Of a stretch of DNA of 64,000 nucleotides, positions 12,859 through 20,838 are shown one piece after another. The number at the start of each line of letters is the position of its first letter. Within the stretch, counting starts at the first letter, position 1. A program made the position numbers and the translations under genes. The notes under the pieces were generated by a model that saw only the letters and a list, made by a program, of their open reading frames with translations, had not been told where the DNA came from and did not search any database. Source of the stretch: a bacterium. GTDB taxonomy: Bacteria; Bacillota; Bacilli; Lactobacillales; Streptococcaceae. The stretch lies in the NCBI GenBank assembly GCA_905221295.1, contig CAJNCP010000005.1, positions 38,290 to 102,289 of the forward strand, given 5' to 3'.

Positions 12859-13665
12859 CTATTTTTCGATAGAGGCTTTAAAAGCATCGTCTATCAATTT
12901 GTCCAACTCCCCAGAATCCTTCAACTTCTGGATGGTTTTGTCAACCGCCTCTTTTAATTCTTTACTGTCTTTTTTCATCGCAACAGCATAGGAATCTTCC
13001 TTGTCATTATCAAAATCAAACTCAGCGATGGCTAGGTCTGGGTTATTCTCTACAAAACCTTTCGCCACTGGTTCCTCAAAGATAACCGCATCCAGTTGTC
13101 CTGATTTCAAGTCTGTTATCAAATTTCCATTTTTAGGAAGTGAAACGAGAGAAGAATTCTGCAAGGTTTCTTTGACTAAAGTTTCCTGGATAGAACCTTT
13201 CTGCGCTCCAACCTTTTTCTGAGCCAAATCCTTCACCGATTGGTAATTCGTTAATTCAGATTTTCTTACGATAACCTTATTTTTGGAAGTGTAGTAGGGA
13301 ATTGAAAAATCGTAAACTTGACTTCTCTCTTCCGTTTTAGAAACGCCTGATATGGCAAGATCGGCCTTTCCTGAATCAAGACTAGCCAGTACATTGTCAA
13401 AACTCATTGGAGAGAATTCCACCTCCACACCTAGTTCCTTTGCGATGGCTTTGGCTAACTCAACATCTGAACCTACAATCTGATTTTTCCCATCGACCAA
13501 TTTCTGGTATTCAAATGGAGCAAACTCTGGATTTAGGGCCACTACCAATTTTCCTTTAGCCTTAATGGCTTCAACACCTTGGGACTGACTGTTACTACAA
13601 GCAAATAATAAGGGAAACATAAGCAAACTAAACATCGCCATCAGCACCTTCTTTACTTTATTCAT
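12859..13665 (-). CDS. Amino-acid ABC transporter substrate-binding lipoprotein (probably arginine)
   Basis: 268 residues with a lipoprotein signal: basic start, hydrophobic core, lipobox LLFAC at about residues 19-23. The mature part is a type 3 periplasmic-binding-protein fold (KGKLVVALNPEFAPFEY..., SDVELAKAIAKELG, FSIPYYTSK), the family of polar amino-acid binding proteins. No permease or ATPase gene is next to it, so it must work with subunits encoded elsewhere. Being first in the argGH operon suggests arginine or a related amino acid; the pneumococcal gene in this position is called artP-like. The ligand is inference. Confidence 0.85.
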   Translation of the reverse strand: MNKVKKVLMAMFSLLMFPLLFACSNSQSQGVEAIKAKGKLVVALNPEFAPFEYQKLVDGKNQIVGSDVELAKAIAKELGVEVEFSPMSFDNVLASLDSGKADLAISGVSKTEERSQVYDFSIPYYTSKNKVIVRKSELTNYQSVKDLAQKKVGAQKGSIQETLVKETLQNSSLVSLPKNGNLITDLKSGQLDAVIFEEPVAKGFVENNPDLAIAEFDFDNDKEDSYAVAMKKDSKELKEAVDKTIQKLKDSGELDKLIDDAFKASIEK

Positions 13666-13698
13666 AGAAAACCTCCTCTTATTTTTATACTTTTAAAT

Positions 13699-13734
13699 TG
13701 TATAAATAATACACTTCTCAAAATCATTTGTCAA
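13699..13734 (-). promoter_or_regulatory. Arginine operon promoter with ARG-box-like palindrome
   Basis: TTGACA (13729-13734), 17 bp, TATTAT (13706-13711) on the minus strand. The 15-bp palindrome TGTATAAATAATACA (13699-13713) covers the -10 element and the start of the message. Size, AT-rich centre and position fit an ArgR/AhrC operator; the assignment is by position and shape, not by a proven match. Confidence 0.65.
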
Positions 13735-14128
13735 GAAAAAACTAAATTTTATTCCATTTCAGTCAAGAAAATTCTTATTATATGATATATTTTTACATAT
13801 AATAAGCTTATTTATACTATTTGAGTTTTGAAACAATTCGAAATATTGCATTGAATTCATACAAAAAGAGCATTCCTGAAAAGATATTTACACTTTTTGT
13901 TCTAGCAAAACAAAAAAGAGTCCTAAAGGACTCTCAGAACGTAGACAAACCCTATCAGAGTTGCAAAATTGCTCTTTTGAAGGTTGGCTATTATATAATA
14001 AAAACTCTTAGGAATGCTGATATAATGCTATTTTTAAGAGTTTTCTACTTTCTCTAGTAAAGGAACAGATTGAAGAAAATTGTACAAAATGGACTTTTTC
14101 TTCAATCTGGACACTTTTTAAATCCAAA
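13735..14128. other. AT-rich intergenic region, no convincing gene
   Basis: About 390 bp between the arginine operon and a small membrane-protein gene. A 78-codon plus-strand reading frame from 13821 has no ribosome-binding site and runs through a terminator hairpin, so I do not call it. The only clear element is the minus-strand terminator at 13911-13934. Confidence 0.5.
13911..13934 (-). terminator. Rho-independent terminator for the small membrane-protein transcript
   Basis: Perfect 8-bp stem AGAGTCCT/AGGACTCT (13917-13934) with a 2-nt loop, followed on the minus strand by TTTTTTG. It lies about 200 bp downstream of the minus-strand gene at 14129-14335 and insulates the arginine promoter region. 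Confidence 0.75.
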
Positions 14129-14335
14129 CTATTCTTTATAGAAAAAAATCCGATAAATTCGAGCAATAGTTAAAATACAAACAAATATAATTCCCAAAAT
14201 AGATAACACTATTTTCACAAAATTCATTTCAGAACCTATTACATAGATATGAAAAAGAGGGGCTAGTCCTACACATAGAGACAATAGATAACTAATAAAT
14301 CTTATCTCACCAATTCCGGCAAAAAAATGTTTCAT
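14129..14335 (-). CDS. Small two-helix membrane protein, unknown function
   Basis: 68 residues, beginning MKHFFAGIGEIRFISY and ending RIYRIFFYKE. I chose the ATG at 14335 because GGAGGA sits six bases upstream; a longer reading from 14359 would place that site inside the gene. Two hydrophobic segments (about 12-31 and 38-60) predict two membrane spans with a short extracellular loop. The size and topology resemble small bacteriocin-immunity-like or stress membrane proteins, but there is no motif to decide this. Confidence 0.5.
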   Translation of the reverse strand: MKHFFAGIGEIRFISYLLSLCVGLAPLFHIYVIGSEMNFVKIVLSILGIIFVCILTIARIYRIFFYKE

Positions 14336-14816
14336 GTAACGATCCTCCATTTGCTCCATTAAATCAGTTTTATTTTAGAGTAGCATAAAATAATCAATCC
14401 TTCACCAAAAACCATTGGCGAAATACTATTCTAAAGCATTGATAGATCAGAATTCTCAGAATAGAGCTATCCTAACTATCGAATAGGTTAAATACATACA
14501 TATCCATGCGATTCTAAACTTAGAATTGCTATAAAATAAATGTTTTCGGACTATGCTAAATCTTTGACTGCCTAACATTTTACTTTCTGAAGGATTCTAA
14601 AGCTAGAATAGTATAAAAATCACGAAAACTAAGGTATTTGAAGCTTAAGAGTCATACATTCTCCATAGGCTTTCTCCATTCTTATTAAGCGTAATTAAAA
14701 TGTATTCCTAATAAGTGATCGTCGGCTGTGTTTATAGCACTTAGTTACCTAGATAAGACTATTTTCCTTTATCATATTGGATTTTAAGCTATTCTAAGAT
14801 TTAACCCATGTTTCTA
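14336..14816. repeat. Intergenic region with a pair of related palindromic elements
   Basis: No gene seen in 480 bp. Two similar palindromes occur 83 bp apart: ATTCTAAACTTAGAAT (14511-14526) and ATTCTAAAGCTAGAAT (14594-14609). Each is followed within 2-3 bases by CTATAAAAT or GTATAAAAAT. Further single TATTCTAA copies lie near 14423 and 14789. They could be operators or remains of a small repeat family. Confidence 0.4.
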
Positions 14817-15545
14817 TTACTTGCTATTTTTAAATAATTCGTATTCCTTTTCTTTGATAAATGGAACTGAAAAATTAGAAAAAAGAAGTAAAACCGAAAA
14901 CAAATAGCCTGCTTTTTGAATCACTAAAAGATATCCTAAAAATAAGTAAGCTATAACATCCAATGCGAAAAGAAAAAATATTCTCCTCTTCATTAAAGTA
15001 CTTGTGTCAAATAATCTGATGAATAAAAATTTTATCGTGGTATCTACACAAATTTTTATCAAAAAGATAAGAGTCAGTACATGATTATCAACTGTACCAT
15101 GAAGAATAAATGGAAATATAGTTAATATAAAACTAGAAATCTCTAAGTATTTTATCCGAGGAGATTGAGACACCTTGCTTTTAAACTGACTAATTTTTTT
15201 ATATTCGTTAGTCAATTTAGTATCAAAATCTTTACCAATTAAATGAAAGATTGCTAACTCTAGGATAAAAACACTTATTAATACGATATAAGTGAAAAAA
15301 CTTTCTGGGAAAAATTTATTGATTAAAATGGGGAAACTTATTAACAGAACCGAATTTATGGCTAGACAGATAGAGACTATTTTATTTTTCACAGAATATA
15401 GAGGCAGTGATACTATTGAGTAGATGAAAGCTAAAAAAATAAGTAAAAAATACTCCGTGTTACTGATTACCAGCTTAAATGACAAAAATATATACATCCA
15501 ACAAATGATAATGTGTATTTTTCGAATCTTATCTACACTACTCAT
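14817..15545 (-). CDS. Multispanning membrane protein, unknown function
   Basis: 242 residues from the ATG at 15545 (MSSVDKIRKIH), which has GAGG upstream; nine extra residues from 15572 would lack this site. I count about seven hydrophobic stretches, in two groups separated by a charged segment (GKDFDTKLTNEYKKISQFKSK, about residues 104-124). No family motif is recognised. It is transcribed away from an adjacent Rgg regulator, so it is a candidate target of that regulator. Strongly AT-rich codon use suggests accessory or recently acquired DNA compared with the flanking housekeeping genes. Confidence 0.65.
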   Translation of the reverse strand: MSSVDKIRKIHIIICWMYIFLSFKLVISNTEYFLLIFLAFIYSIVSLPLYSVKNKIVSICLAINSVLLISFPILINKFFPESFFTYIVLISVFILELAIFHLIGKDFDTKLTNEYKKISQFKSKVSQSPRIKYLEISSFILTIFPFILHGTVDNHVLTLIFLIKICVDTTIKFLFIRLFDTSTLMKRRIFFLFALDVIAYLFLGYLLVIQKAGYLFSVLLLFSNFSVPFIKEKEYELFKNSK

Positions 15546-15582
15546 CCTTTTTCCTCTTATCTTTGGTTCCATTTTTAAACTA

Positions 15583-15690
15583 TGTCAACCTTTTTCACAG
15601 ATTTATTTTAGATTTCTTTTTTACTTTTTATACTACTATGATACAATATTTTTAATCAATTTCAATTTATTGTTAACTTTTTTCACAAAT
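15583..15690. promoter_or_regulatory. Divergent regulatory region with paired repeats, Rgg target candidate
   Basis: Two near-identical 16-mers in direct orientation: AACCTTTTTCACAGAT (15587-15602) and AACTTTTTTCACAAAT (15675-15690), 88 bp apart, 14 of 16 identical. The first overlaps a minus-strand TTGACA (15583-15588) that would be the -35 of the membrane-protein promoter. The second ends just before the rgg ribosome-binding site. This is where an Rgg-type regulator controlling both genes would bind. Confidence 0.4.
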
Positions 15691-15702
15691 AAGGAGAAAA
15701 TC

Positions 15703-16566
15703 ATGCGCTACGATTTTGGCAATGTTTATAAAGAAATCCGTGAGTCAAAAGGGTTAACCCAAGAGGAGGTCTGTGGGGGTATTCTCTCAAGAACCAGCCT
15801 ATCAAAAATCGAAAGCGGGAAAACAACTCCTAAATATGAGAATATGGAGTTTCTTCTCCGACAAGTCAATATGAATTTTGAAGAGTTTGAATATATCTGT
15901 CAACTTTATCAACCAAGCCAACGCACAGAAATTATGCAAACCTATCTCAATATGAGCTCAATCCTAGGGACTAGTGAACTCGAAAAACTATTTCAAAAAT
16001 GTCAAGACTACCTCAAAACTCACCACGACCTCCCTATAGAGGAAATCAGCGACATGCTTGAAGTGGTCATTTATATCCGTCAACATGGGACAAGGGAACT
16101 ATCAGACCACGCAGAACAGGTTGTCAAAAAACTTTGGAGAAAAATTGAAAAACAAGATACGTGGTATGAGAATGACCTAAAAATCCTCAATACCATCCTT
16201 TTCAGATTTCCCATTGAACACCTCCACCTCATCACTGGAAAAATCTTGCAACGCTTAGAAGTCTATCAAAACTATCAACATTTATATGACTTGCGAATGG
16301 CAATCCTACTCAACCTTTCCACCTTATACTTGTACAATCAAGATAGAAATATGTGTAAACAAATCTGCTATACTTTACTAGAGGATGCGAAGAAAAAGAA
16401 GCACTACGATAGGCTTGCTATCTGCTATGTCCGTATTGGGATTTGTACGGGTGATTCTAAACTTATCCAAAAAGGTTTCTCCCTTCTGGAGCTAACCGAT
16501 GAAACTGTAATGCTGTCTCATCTCCAAAAAGAAGTAGAGACCTATTATCAACCGAAGGAAATCTAA
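15703..16566 (+). CDS. Rgg/GadR/MutR-family transcriptional regulator
   Basis: 287 residues from the ATG at 15703, with AAGGAG eight bases upstream; an apparent 93-residue N-terminal extension is not part of the family. The N-terminal helix-turn-helix (YKEIRESKGLTQEEVCGGILSRTSLSKIESGKTTP, about residues 8-42) is typical. The remaining helical C-terminal domain is the tetratricopeptide-like peptide-binding region of Rgg proteins. Such regulators respond to short hydrophobic peptides. I found no convincing SHP gene next to it, so it may be a stand-alone Rgg or may sense a peptide made elsewhere. It ends at a strong terminator. Confidence 0.85.
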   Translation: MRYDFGNVYKEIRESKGLTQEEVCGGILSRTSLSKIESGKTTPKYENMEFLLRQVNMNFEEFEYICQLYQPSQRTEIMQTYLNMSSILGTSELEKLFQKCQDYLKTHHDLPIEEISDMLEVVIYIRQHGTRELSDHAEQVVKKLWRKIEKQDTWYENDLKILNTILFRFPIEHLHLITGKILQRLEVYQNYQHLYDLRMAILLNLSTLYLYNQDRNMCKQICYTLLEDAKKKKHYDRLAICYVRIGICTGDSKLIQKGFSLLELTDETVMLSHLQKEVETYYQPKEI

Positions 16567-16593
16567 AAAAGTCGAGGAAATTCCTCGACTTTT
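16567..16593. terminator. Bidirectional terminator between rgg and the LysM gene
   Basis: AAAAGTCGAGGAA paired with TTCCTCGACTTTT with a one-base loop centre; A/T runs on both sides serve the convergent genes. Confidence 0.85.
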
Positions 16594-16618
16594 ACATATT
16601 TTTTCTCTTAGTTAGTTC

Positions 16619-17263
16619 TTAATACCAACCGTTGTTAAGCCAGAAGTTCTTAGCAGCTGTCCATGAACCGTAACGTCCTGCAACATATGCATCCGCTACA
16701 CGTTCTTGGTTTTCAGCTGAGTAGTCACCGTTCAAGTATGAATCTGTCAATTGGTAACGTCCGATGTAACGTCCGTTTGTCGCTGTGTAGCTACCGCCTG
16801 ATTCTTTTTGAGCGATCCATTCTTTGGCTTCTGCTTCTGAACCGCTAACAGTTGCTGCTGGTGCAGTGTAGCTTTCTTCTGCTACTGGAGCTGCTGGAGC
16901 TTCGTAAGTTGTTGTTTCAGCAACTTCTTCATAAGTTGTAGCTTCGCTTGTTTCTTCTGTAGCAACTGGTGCTTCATAAGTTGTTGCAGATGTTGCAGCG
17001 GTTGCAGTTGCTGTCGATGGAGCTGTTCCTTCGATGACCAAGACTTGGTCCACAAAGATTAAGTGGATGTTTTCAATCTTATTTTTTTCTGCCAATTTTT
17101 CAACAGTAGTGTTGTACTTCTCAGCGATTTCTGAAAGAGTGTCGCCTGGTTTAACTGTGTAAGTTACAGTTTCTTGCGCAGAAGCAAGTGCCGGTACAAA
17201 GAAAGCAAACAAGGCTGCTGCCCCTGCAAGAGTTGATTTGATTTTTTTAGTTGTTAATGTCAT
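16619..17263 (-). CDS. Secreted LysM cell-wall protein with C-terminal lysozyme-like domain
   Basis: 214 residues. An N-terminal signal peptide ends near ASAQE (residue 30). One LysM domain follows (VTYTVKPGDTLSEIAEKYNTTVEKLAEKN, about 33-75), binding peptidoglycan. A low-complexity Ala/Thr/Glu/Pro linker (about 80-145) leads to a C-terminal domain (EWIAQKESGGSYTATNGRYIGRYQL...) of the aggregation-promoting/transglycosylase-like type. The catalytic-type Glu in QKESGG is present. The pneumococcal equivalent of this layout is a WalRK (VicRK)-regulated surface protein next to sdaAB. A possible half-site TGTAAT lies upstream but no full WalR box was clear. Confidence 0.85.
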   Translation of the reverse strand: MTLTTKKIKSTLAGAAALFAFFVPALASAQETVTYTVKPGDTLSEIAEKYNTTVEKLAEKNKIENIHLIFVDQVLVIEGTAPSTATATAATSATTYEAPVATEETSEATTYEEVAETTTYEAPAAPVAEESYTAPAATVSGSEAEAKEWIAQKESGGSYTATNGRYIGRYQLTDSYLNGDYSAENQERVADAYVAGRYGSWTAAKNFWLNNGWY

Positions 17264-17465
17264 TGCTGAAATTTCTCCTTTTTATCTATGATACTATTTT
17301 ACTCCTCGAATGTTACCGTTTCTTGACGGTTTCGTGTAGAAATATTACAAAAATGTTTTATATTTAGCGTTTTAAGGAGGTTTTTGTCACAAAAGGCCTT
17401 ATTTTATACCATCTTTAATCATTTTTAGGTTTTGATAAGGGAAATAAGCGCAGAGGTTCATTCTT

Positions 17466-17474
17466 TGATATAAT
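17466..17474 (+). promoter_or_regulatory. sdaAB extended -10 promoter
   Basis: TGATATAAT ahead of sdaAB: TG at 17466-17467 and TATAAT at 17469-17474. No good -35 is visible, as is usual for extended -10 promoters. The ATG at 17505 has AAGGGGAAAC upstream. Confidence 0.55.
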
Positions 17475-17504
17475 AGAAACAAGAATCTTTGTAAGGGGAA
17501 ACAG

Positions 17505-18176
17505 ATGCACTCACTTCGTTTTCAATCTGTCTTTGACATTATCGGACCAGTTATGATTGGCCCATCAAGTAGCCATACAGCTGGAGCGGTTCGTATCGGA
17601 AAAATCGTCTCTTCCATCTTTGATGATACGCCGACAGAAGTCGAATTCCAATTATTTAATTCATTTGCCAAGACCTACCGTGGTCATGGAACTGACCTTG
17701 CTCTCGTTGCTGGAATTTTAGGCATGGATACGGATGATTCTGACATTCCAAATAGTCTTGAGATTGCTCATAAGCGTGGTATCAAGATTGTCTGGACCAT
17801 TCAGAAAGACAGCAATGCTCCTCATCCTAATACCACTAAGATCACTGTGAAGAATGAACGCAAGTCCATTAGTGTGACAGGAATTTCCATTGGTGGGGGA
17901 AATATCCAAGTTACGGAGCTTAACGGCTTTGCTGTCTCTCTCAACATGAACACACCGACCATCATCATCGTGCATCAGGATATTCCGGGGATGATTGCCC
18001 ATGTTACTGAAGCCCTCTCTCGTTTCGATATCAACATCGCACAGATGAATGTGACTCGAGAAAAAGCTGGAGAAAAAGCCATTATGATTATCGAAGTCGA
18101 TAGTCGAAGTTGCGAAGAGGCGATTGAAGAAATCCGAAAAATCCCTCATCTCCACAATGTCAATTTCTTTAAGTAG
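17505..18176 (+). CDS. sdaAB: L-serine dehydratase, beta subunit
   Basis: 223 residues. The N-terminal SDH-beta domain contains the signature GPVMIGPSSSHTAGAVRIG (about 14-32). A C-terminal ACT-type domain (IIVHQDIPGMIAHVTEALSRFDINIAQMN..., about 148-220) senses or holds amino acid. With the alpha subunit it forms the iron-sulfur L-serine dehydratase that turns serine into pyruvate and ammonia. It is followed after 8 bp by the alpha-subunit gene, so it is one operon. Nothing unusual. Confidence 0.95.
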   Translation: MHSLRFQSVFDIIGPVMIGPSSSHTAGAVRIGKIVSSIFDDTPTEVEFQLFNSFAKTYRGHGTDLALVAGILGMDTDDSDIPNSLEIAHKRGIKIVWTIQKDSNAPHPNTTKITVKNERKSISVTGISIGGGNIQVTELNGFAVSLNMNTPTIIIVHQDIPGMIAHVTEALSRFDINIAQMNVTREKAGEKAIMIIEVDSRSCEEAIEEIRKIPHLHNVNFFK

Positions 18177-18184
18177 GAGGAAAC

Positions 18185-19057
18185 ATGTTTTATTCTATCA
18201 AAGAATTGGTCGAGCAGGCGGATCTAGACTTCCAAGGAAATGTCGCAGAGCTCATGATTGCGACAGAATATGAACTGACCGGCCGATGCCGAGATGAAGT
18301 TCTCCTCCTCATGGAACGCAATCTAGAAGTTATGAAAGCCTCTGTCGAGCTCGGTCTTAGTGAAAACAAATCCCGCAGTGGCCTAACGGGTGGAGATGCT
18401 GCCAAGCTAGATCGCCATCTCAAAAGTGGCAAGGCCTTGTCTGACTTGACCATCCTATCAGCAGCCCGAAATGCCATCGCGGTCAATGAACACAATGCGA
18501 AGATGGGCTTGGTCTGTGCCACTCCAACCGCAGGAAGTGCCGGCTGTCTGCCAGCCGTTCTCACTGCTGCTATCCAAAAATTAGACCTTAGCCACGAAGA
18601 ACAGCTGGATTTCCTCTTTGCTGCTGGTGCCTTTGGATTGGTTATCGCAAACAACGCCTCTATCTCAGGCGCTGAAGGTGGCTGCCAGGCCGAAGTTGGC
18701 TCTGCCTCTGCCATGAGTGCCGCAGCCTTGACCTTGGCTGCAGGTGGAACCCCCTATCAGGCTAGCCAAGCCATCGCTTTTGTCATTAAAAATATGCTAG
18801 GTCTCATCTGTGACCCTGTCGCTGGTTTGGTTGAAGTTCCCTGTGTCAAACGAAATGCCATGGGAGCTAGCTTTGCCTTTATCGCGGCAGATATGGCCTT
18901 GGCAGGTATCGAGTCTAAGATCCCTGTTGATGAAGTCATCGATGCCATGTACCAAGTCGGATCGAGCCTCCCAACTGCCTTTCGAGAAACGGCTGAAGGT
19001 GGACTCGCTGCCACCCCTACTGGCCGTCGCCTACAAAAAGAAATCTTCGGAGAATAA
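18185..19057 (+). CDS. sdaAA: L-serine dehydratase, alpha subunit
   Basis: 290 residues, the catalytic iron-sulfur subunit. Cysteines expected to hold the [4Fe-4S] cluster are in AGSAGCLPA, EGGCQAEVG and CDPVAGLVEVPCVKRNA. The family glycine-rich ATPTAGSAG stretch is complete. It forms a heteromer with the product of the preceding gene; the cluster replaces pyridoxal phosphate as the dehydrating cofactor and makes the enzyme oxygen sensitive. The ATG has AGGAGGAAAC upstream. A HAD phosphatase gene follows after 21 bp and is probably in the same transcript. Confidence 0.95.
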   Translation: MFYSIKELVEQADLDFQGNVAELMIATEYELTGRCRDEVLLLMERNLEVMKASVELGLSENKSRSGLTGGDAAKLDRHLKSGKALSDLTILSAARNAIAVNEHNAKMGLVCATPTAGSAGCLPAVLTAAIQKLDLSHEEQLDFLFAAGAFGLVIANNASISGAEGGCQAEVGSASAMSAAALTLAAGGTPYQASQAIAFVIKNMLGLICDPVAGLVEVPCVKRNAMGASFAFIAADMALAGIESKIPVDEVIDAMYQVGSSLPTAFRETAEGGLAATPTGRRLQKEIFGE

Positions 19058-19078
19058 CCTTATCTAATAGGAGAAATC

Positions 19079-19708
19079 ATGCCCTCTATCTCAGCTATCT
19101 TTTTTGATCTAGACGGAACCCTGGTTGACAGTTCCATCGGGATCCACAATGCCTTTACCTATACCTTTGAACAACTAGGAGTGCTAAGCCCTGATGCCAA
19201 AACCATTCGTGGTTTCATGGGCCCGCCACTTGAAAGTAGTTTTGCGACCTGCCTTCCAAAAGAACAAATCTCAGAAGCTGTTCAAATCTACCGCTCTTAC
19301 TACAAGGAAAGAGGGATCCACGAAGCGCAACTCTTCCCCCGAATGACGGAATTACTCCAAGAACTCTCGCAAAACTACCCTCTCTATATCACCACAACAA
19401 AGAATACTCCTACTGCTCATGATATGACTAAAAATCTGGGAATTCATCATTTCTTTGATGGCATTTACGGTTCTAGTCCTGAAACACCACACAAGGCGGA
19501 TGTCATCCGTTATGCCTTGCGGACACATCAACTCCCTGCAGATCAAGTCCTCATCATAGGGGACACCAAGTTTGATATGATCGGAGCCCAAGAAACTGGA
19601 ATTAAAAAGTTCGCTGTTACTTGGGGATTTGGAGAAGAGGCTGATTTACTCAGCTATCAACCTGACTGGATTGCCCATACAATCGATGATATCATTAAGC
19701 AACTATAA
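19079..19708 (+). CDS. HAD-superfamily hydrolase (phosphoglycolate-phosphatase-like)
   Basis: 209 residues. HAD motif I FFDLDGTLVDSS (about 8-19) provides the nucleophile and acid/base aspartates. Motif II is the Thr in YITTTKNTP, and motif III/IV is the HKADVIRYAL...GDTKFDMIGA region. The alpha-helical cap inserted after motif I makes it a subfamily I (Gph/PGP-type) phosphatase. The actual phosphate ester cannot be predicted. It lies 21 bp after sdaAA and is followed by a terminator, so it is the last gene of that operon. Confidence 0.85.
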   Translation: MPSISAIFFDLDGTLVDSSIGIHNAFTYTFEQLGVLSPDAKTIRGFMGPPLESSFATCLPKEQISEAVQIYRSYYKERGIHEAQLFPRMTELLQELSQNYPLYITTTKNTPTAHDMTKNLGIHHFFDGIYGSSPETPHKADVIRYALRTHQLPADQVLIIGDTKFDMIGAQETGIKKFAVTWGFGEEADLLSYQPDWIAHTIDDIIKQL

Positions 19709-19715
19709 CCATACA

Positions 19716-19759
19716 AAAATACTCCTAACACTAGTGAACTAGGTTGAGGAGTATTTTTT
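19716..19759 (+). terminator. Terminator of the sda-HAD operon
   Basis: ATACTCCT (19719-19726) pairs with AGGAGTAT (19747-19754), with an inner AAC/GTT extension, followed by seven T. Confidence 0.85.
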
Positions 19760-19798
19760 TGTATATGTTACTACTATCAGAATAGATCAGTTCAATGC

Positions 19799-20195
19799 CT
19801 AAGCAGTAATGCTATCTTCTTCCTCAGTATCTGCATCTTCATCCTTCTTACTTGGCCAAGCAAGCATGACAATAAGAGCAATCGGTCCAACGAGAGGAAT
19901 CAAAGCAATGAAGATAAAGGCCCAGTGGAAACCAGCGTCTCGTAAGCGACGTACTGTCAAAGCAATAGAAGGCAACATAAGAATAACTGCTAAAAAGAGG
20001 TAAAAACCACTCATGGCTTGTAAGCTATGGAGTGCCTCCAAATTATACGGTCGAGTTGACACTGCATCATGATATTTCATGTAAGCAGGAAAACAGATTA
20101 ATAAGTTTGTAAAATAAATCCACCAGTAGTCCGAGCGAGTCGAAGATCTGTAAAGTTTACATACCCCTTCCAAAAGTTCTTATAAGCATTGAACA
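19799..20195 (-). pseudogene. DUF805 membrane protein, frameshifted near its start
   Basis: The C-terminal 115 residues (SDYWWIYFTNLL... to the acidic tail) are a typical DUF805 inner-membrane protein with the motif TVRRLRDAGFHW. The expected N-terminus, FNAYKNFWKGYVNFT, is present but in another frame. Comparing with the intact paralogue upstream (KGYANFSGRFTRPEFWW), the frames switch at about 20130-20145, consistent with loss of one base within ACAGATCTTCG. The in-frame alternative start, TTG at 20173, has no ribosome-binding site. The initiation codon position also reads CTG. I therefore regard it as inactivated, or as carrying a sequence error. Confidence 0.6.
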
Positions 20196-20293
20196 GACAA
20201 TAATAGCTTTTCTCTTCATAAAGCCTACCATATAGCATCATGACTGACAAGTCCTGAAGCGACTCAGACGTTTTTAAATAGAGTAAAATTATC

Positions 20294-20722
20294 TTAATAT
20301 TTTCGTACCATTTCTTCAAACTGAGAGTCTTCCGTATTCTCTTTATCTTTATCTTTTTCACTATTCTCTATCACTTTTTCTCCAAATCGTTGACTTGGCA
20401 TAGCGAGCATAACGAGCAGTATTATTGCACCCAAAGGAACAAATACAATAAAGATATAGGCCCAATGGATACCCACATCTCGTAAGCGACGTACTATCAG
20501 TGCTAGTAGAGGGACAAGCTCAACTAGCAACAAAATAATACACATACTGAAGACCGCAATATTCATGATGGCATTATCAAATTCTAATCCCGTGAACAGC
20601 GAGTAGTAGACGGGCAAGGAAATCACCATATTTAACAGCCAAATCCACCAAAATTCTGGACGTGTGAAACGACCAGAAAAATTCGCATAGCCTTTGAAGA
20701 AACTCCTAATAGCACTAATCAT
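20294..20722 (-). CDS. DUF805 family membrane protein
   Basis: 142 residues. The N-terminal soluble/interfacial motif SFFKGYANFSGRFTRPEFWWIWLLN is followed by about three membrane helices and the family signature VRRLRDVGIHW (about 87-97), and it ends in a charged tail. DUF805 proteins are small inner-membrane proteins of unknown function, often in tandem copies, as here with the damaged copy downstream. The start at 20722 has AAAGGAGA eight bases upstream. The pair arose by duplication. Confidence 0.85.
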   Translation of the reverse strand: MISAIRSFFKGYANFSGRFTRPEFWWIWLLNMVISLPVYYSLFTGLEFDNAIMNIAVFSMCIILLLVELVPLLALIVRRLRDVGIHWAYIFIVFVPLGAIILLVMLAMPSQRFGEKVIENSEKDKDKENTEDSQFEEMVRKY

Positions 20723-20802
20723 ATAAAAATCTCCTTTATCTCCCTAAACATTATCCTCTTATCTTGACTCCCATCTAGTGGATTGTCCACAAAAACGAAT
20801 AA

Positions 20803-20833
20803 AATCCCCTGCAAATCTACAATGCAGAGGATT
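20803..20833 (-). terminator. telA terminator
   Basis: AATCCTCTGC pairs with GCAGGGGATT on the minus strand (one non-canonical pair), followed by TTATTCGTTTTT, directly after the telA stop codon. Confidence 0.75.
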
Positions 20834-20838
20834 TATTT

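Noticed and set aside
13821..14057. 78-codon plus-strand ORF between the arginine operon and the small membrane gene
   Set aside because: No Shine-Dalgarno, no recognisable family, and it runs through a perfect terminator stem.
15424..15702. 93-residue N-terminal extension of the Rgg regulator
   Set aside because: The ATG at 15703 has AAGGAG upstream and matches the family start; the extension is antisense to the neighbouring membrane gene and its promoter.
15546..15702. SHP pheromone gene beside the Rgg regulator
   Set aside because: No short ORF with a ribosome-binding site and a hydrophobic C-terminus is visible in this region.
17270..17420. WalR (VicR) box upstream of the LysM gene
   Set aside because: One TGTAAT half-site is present, but the second half at the required spacing does not match.
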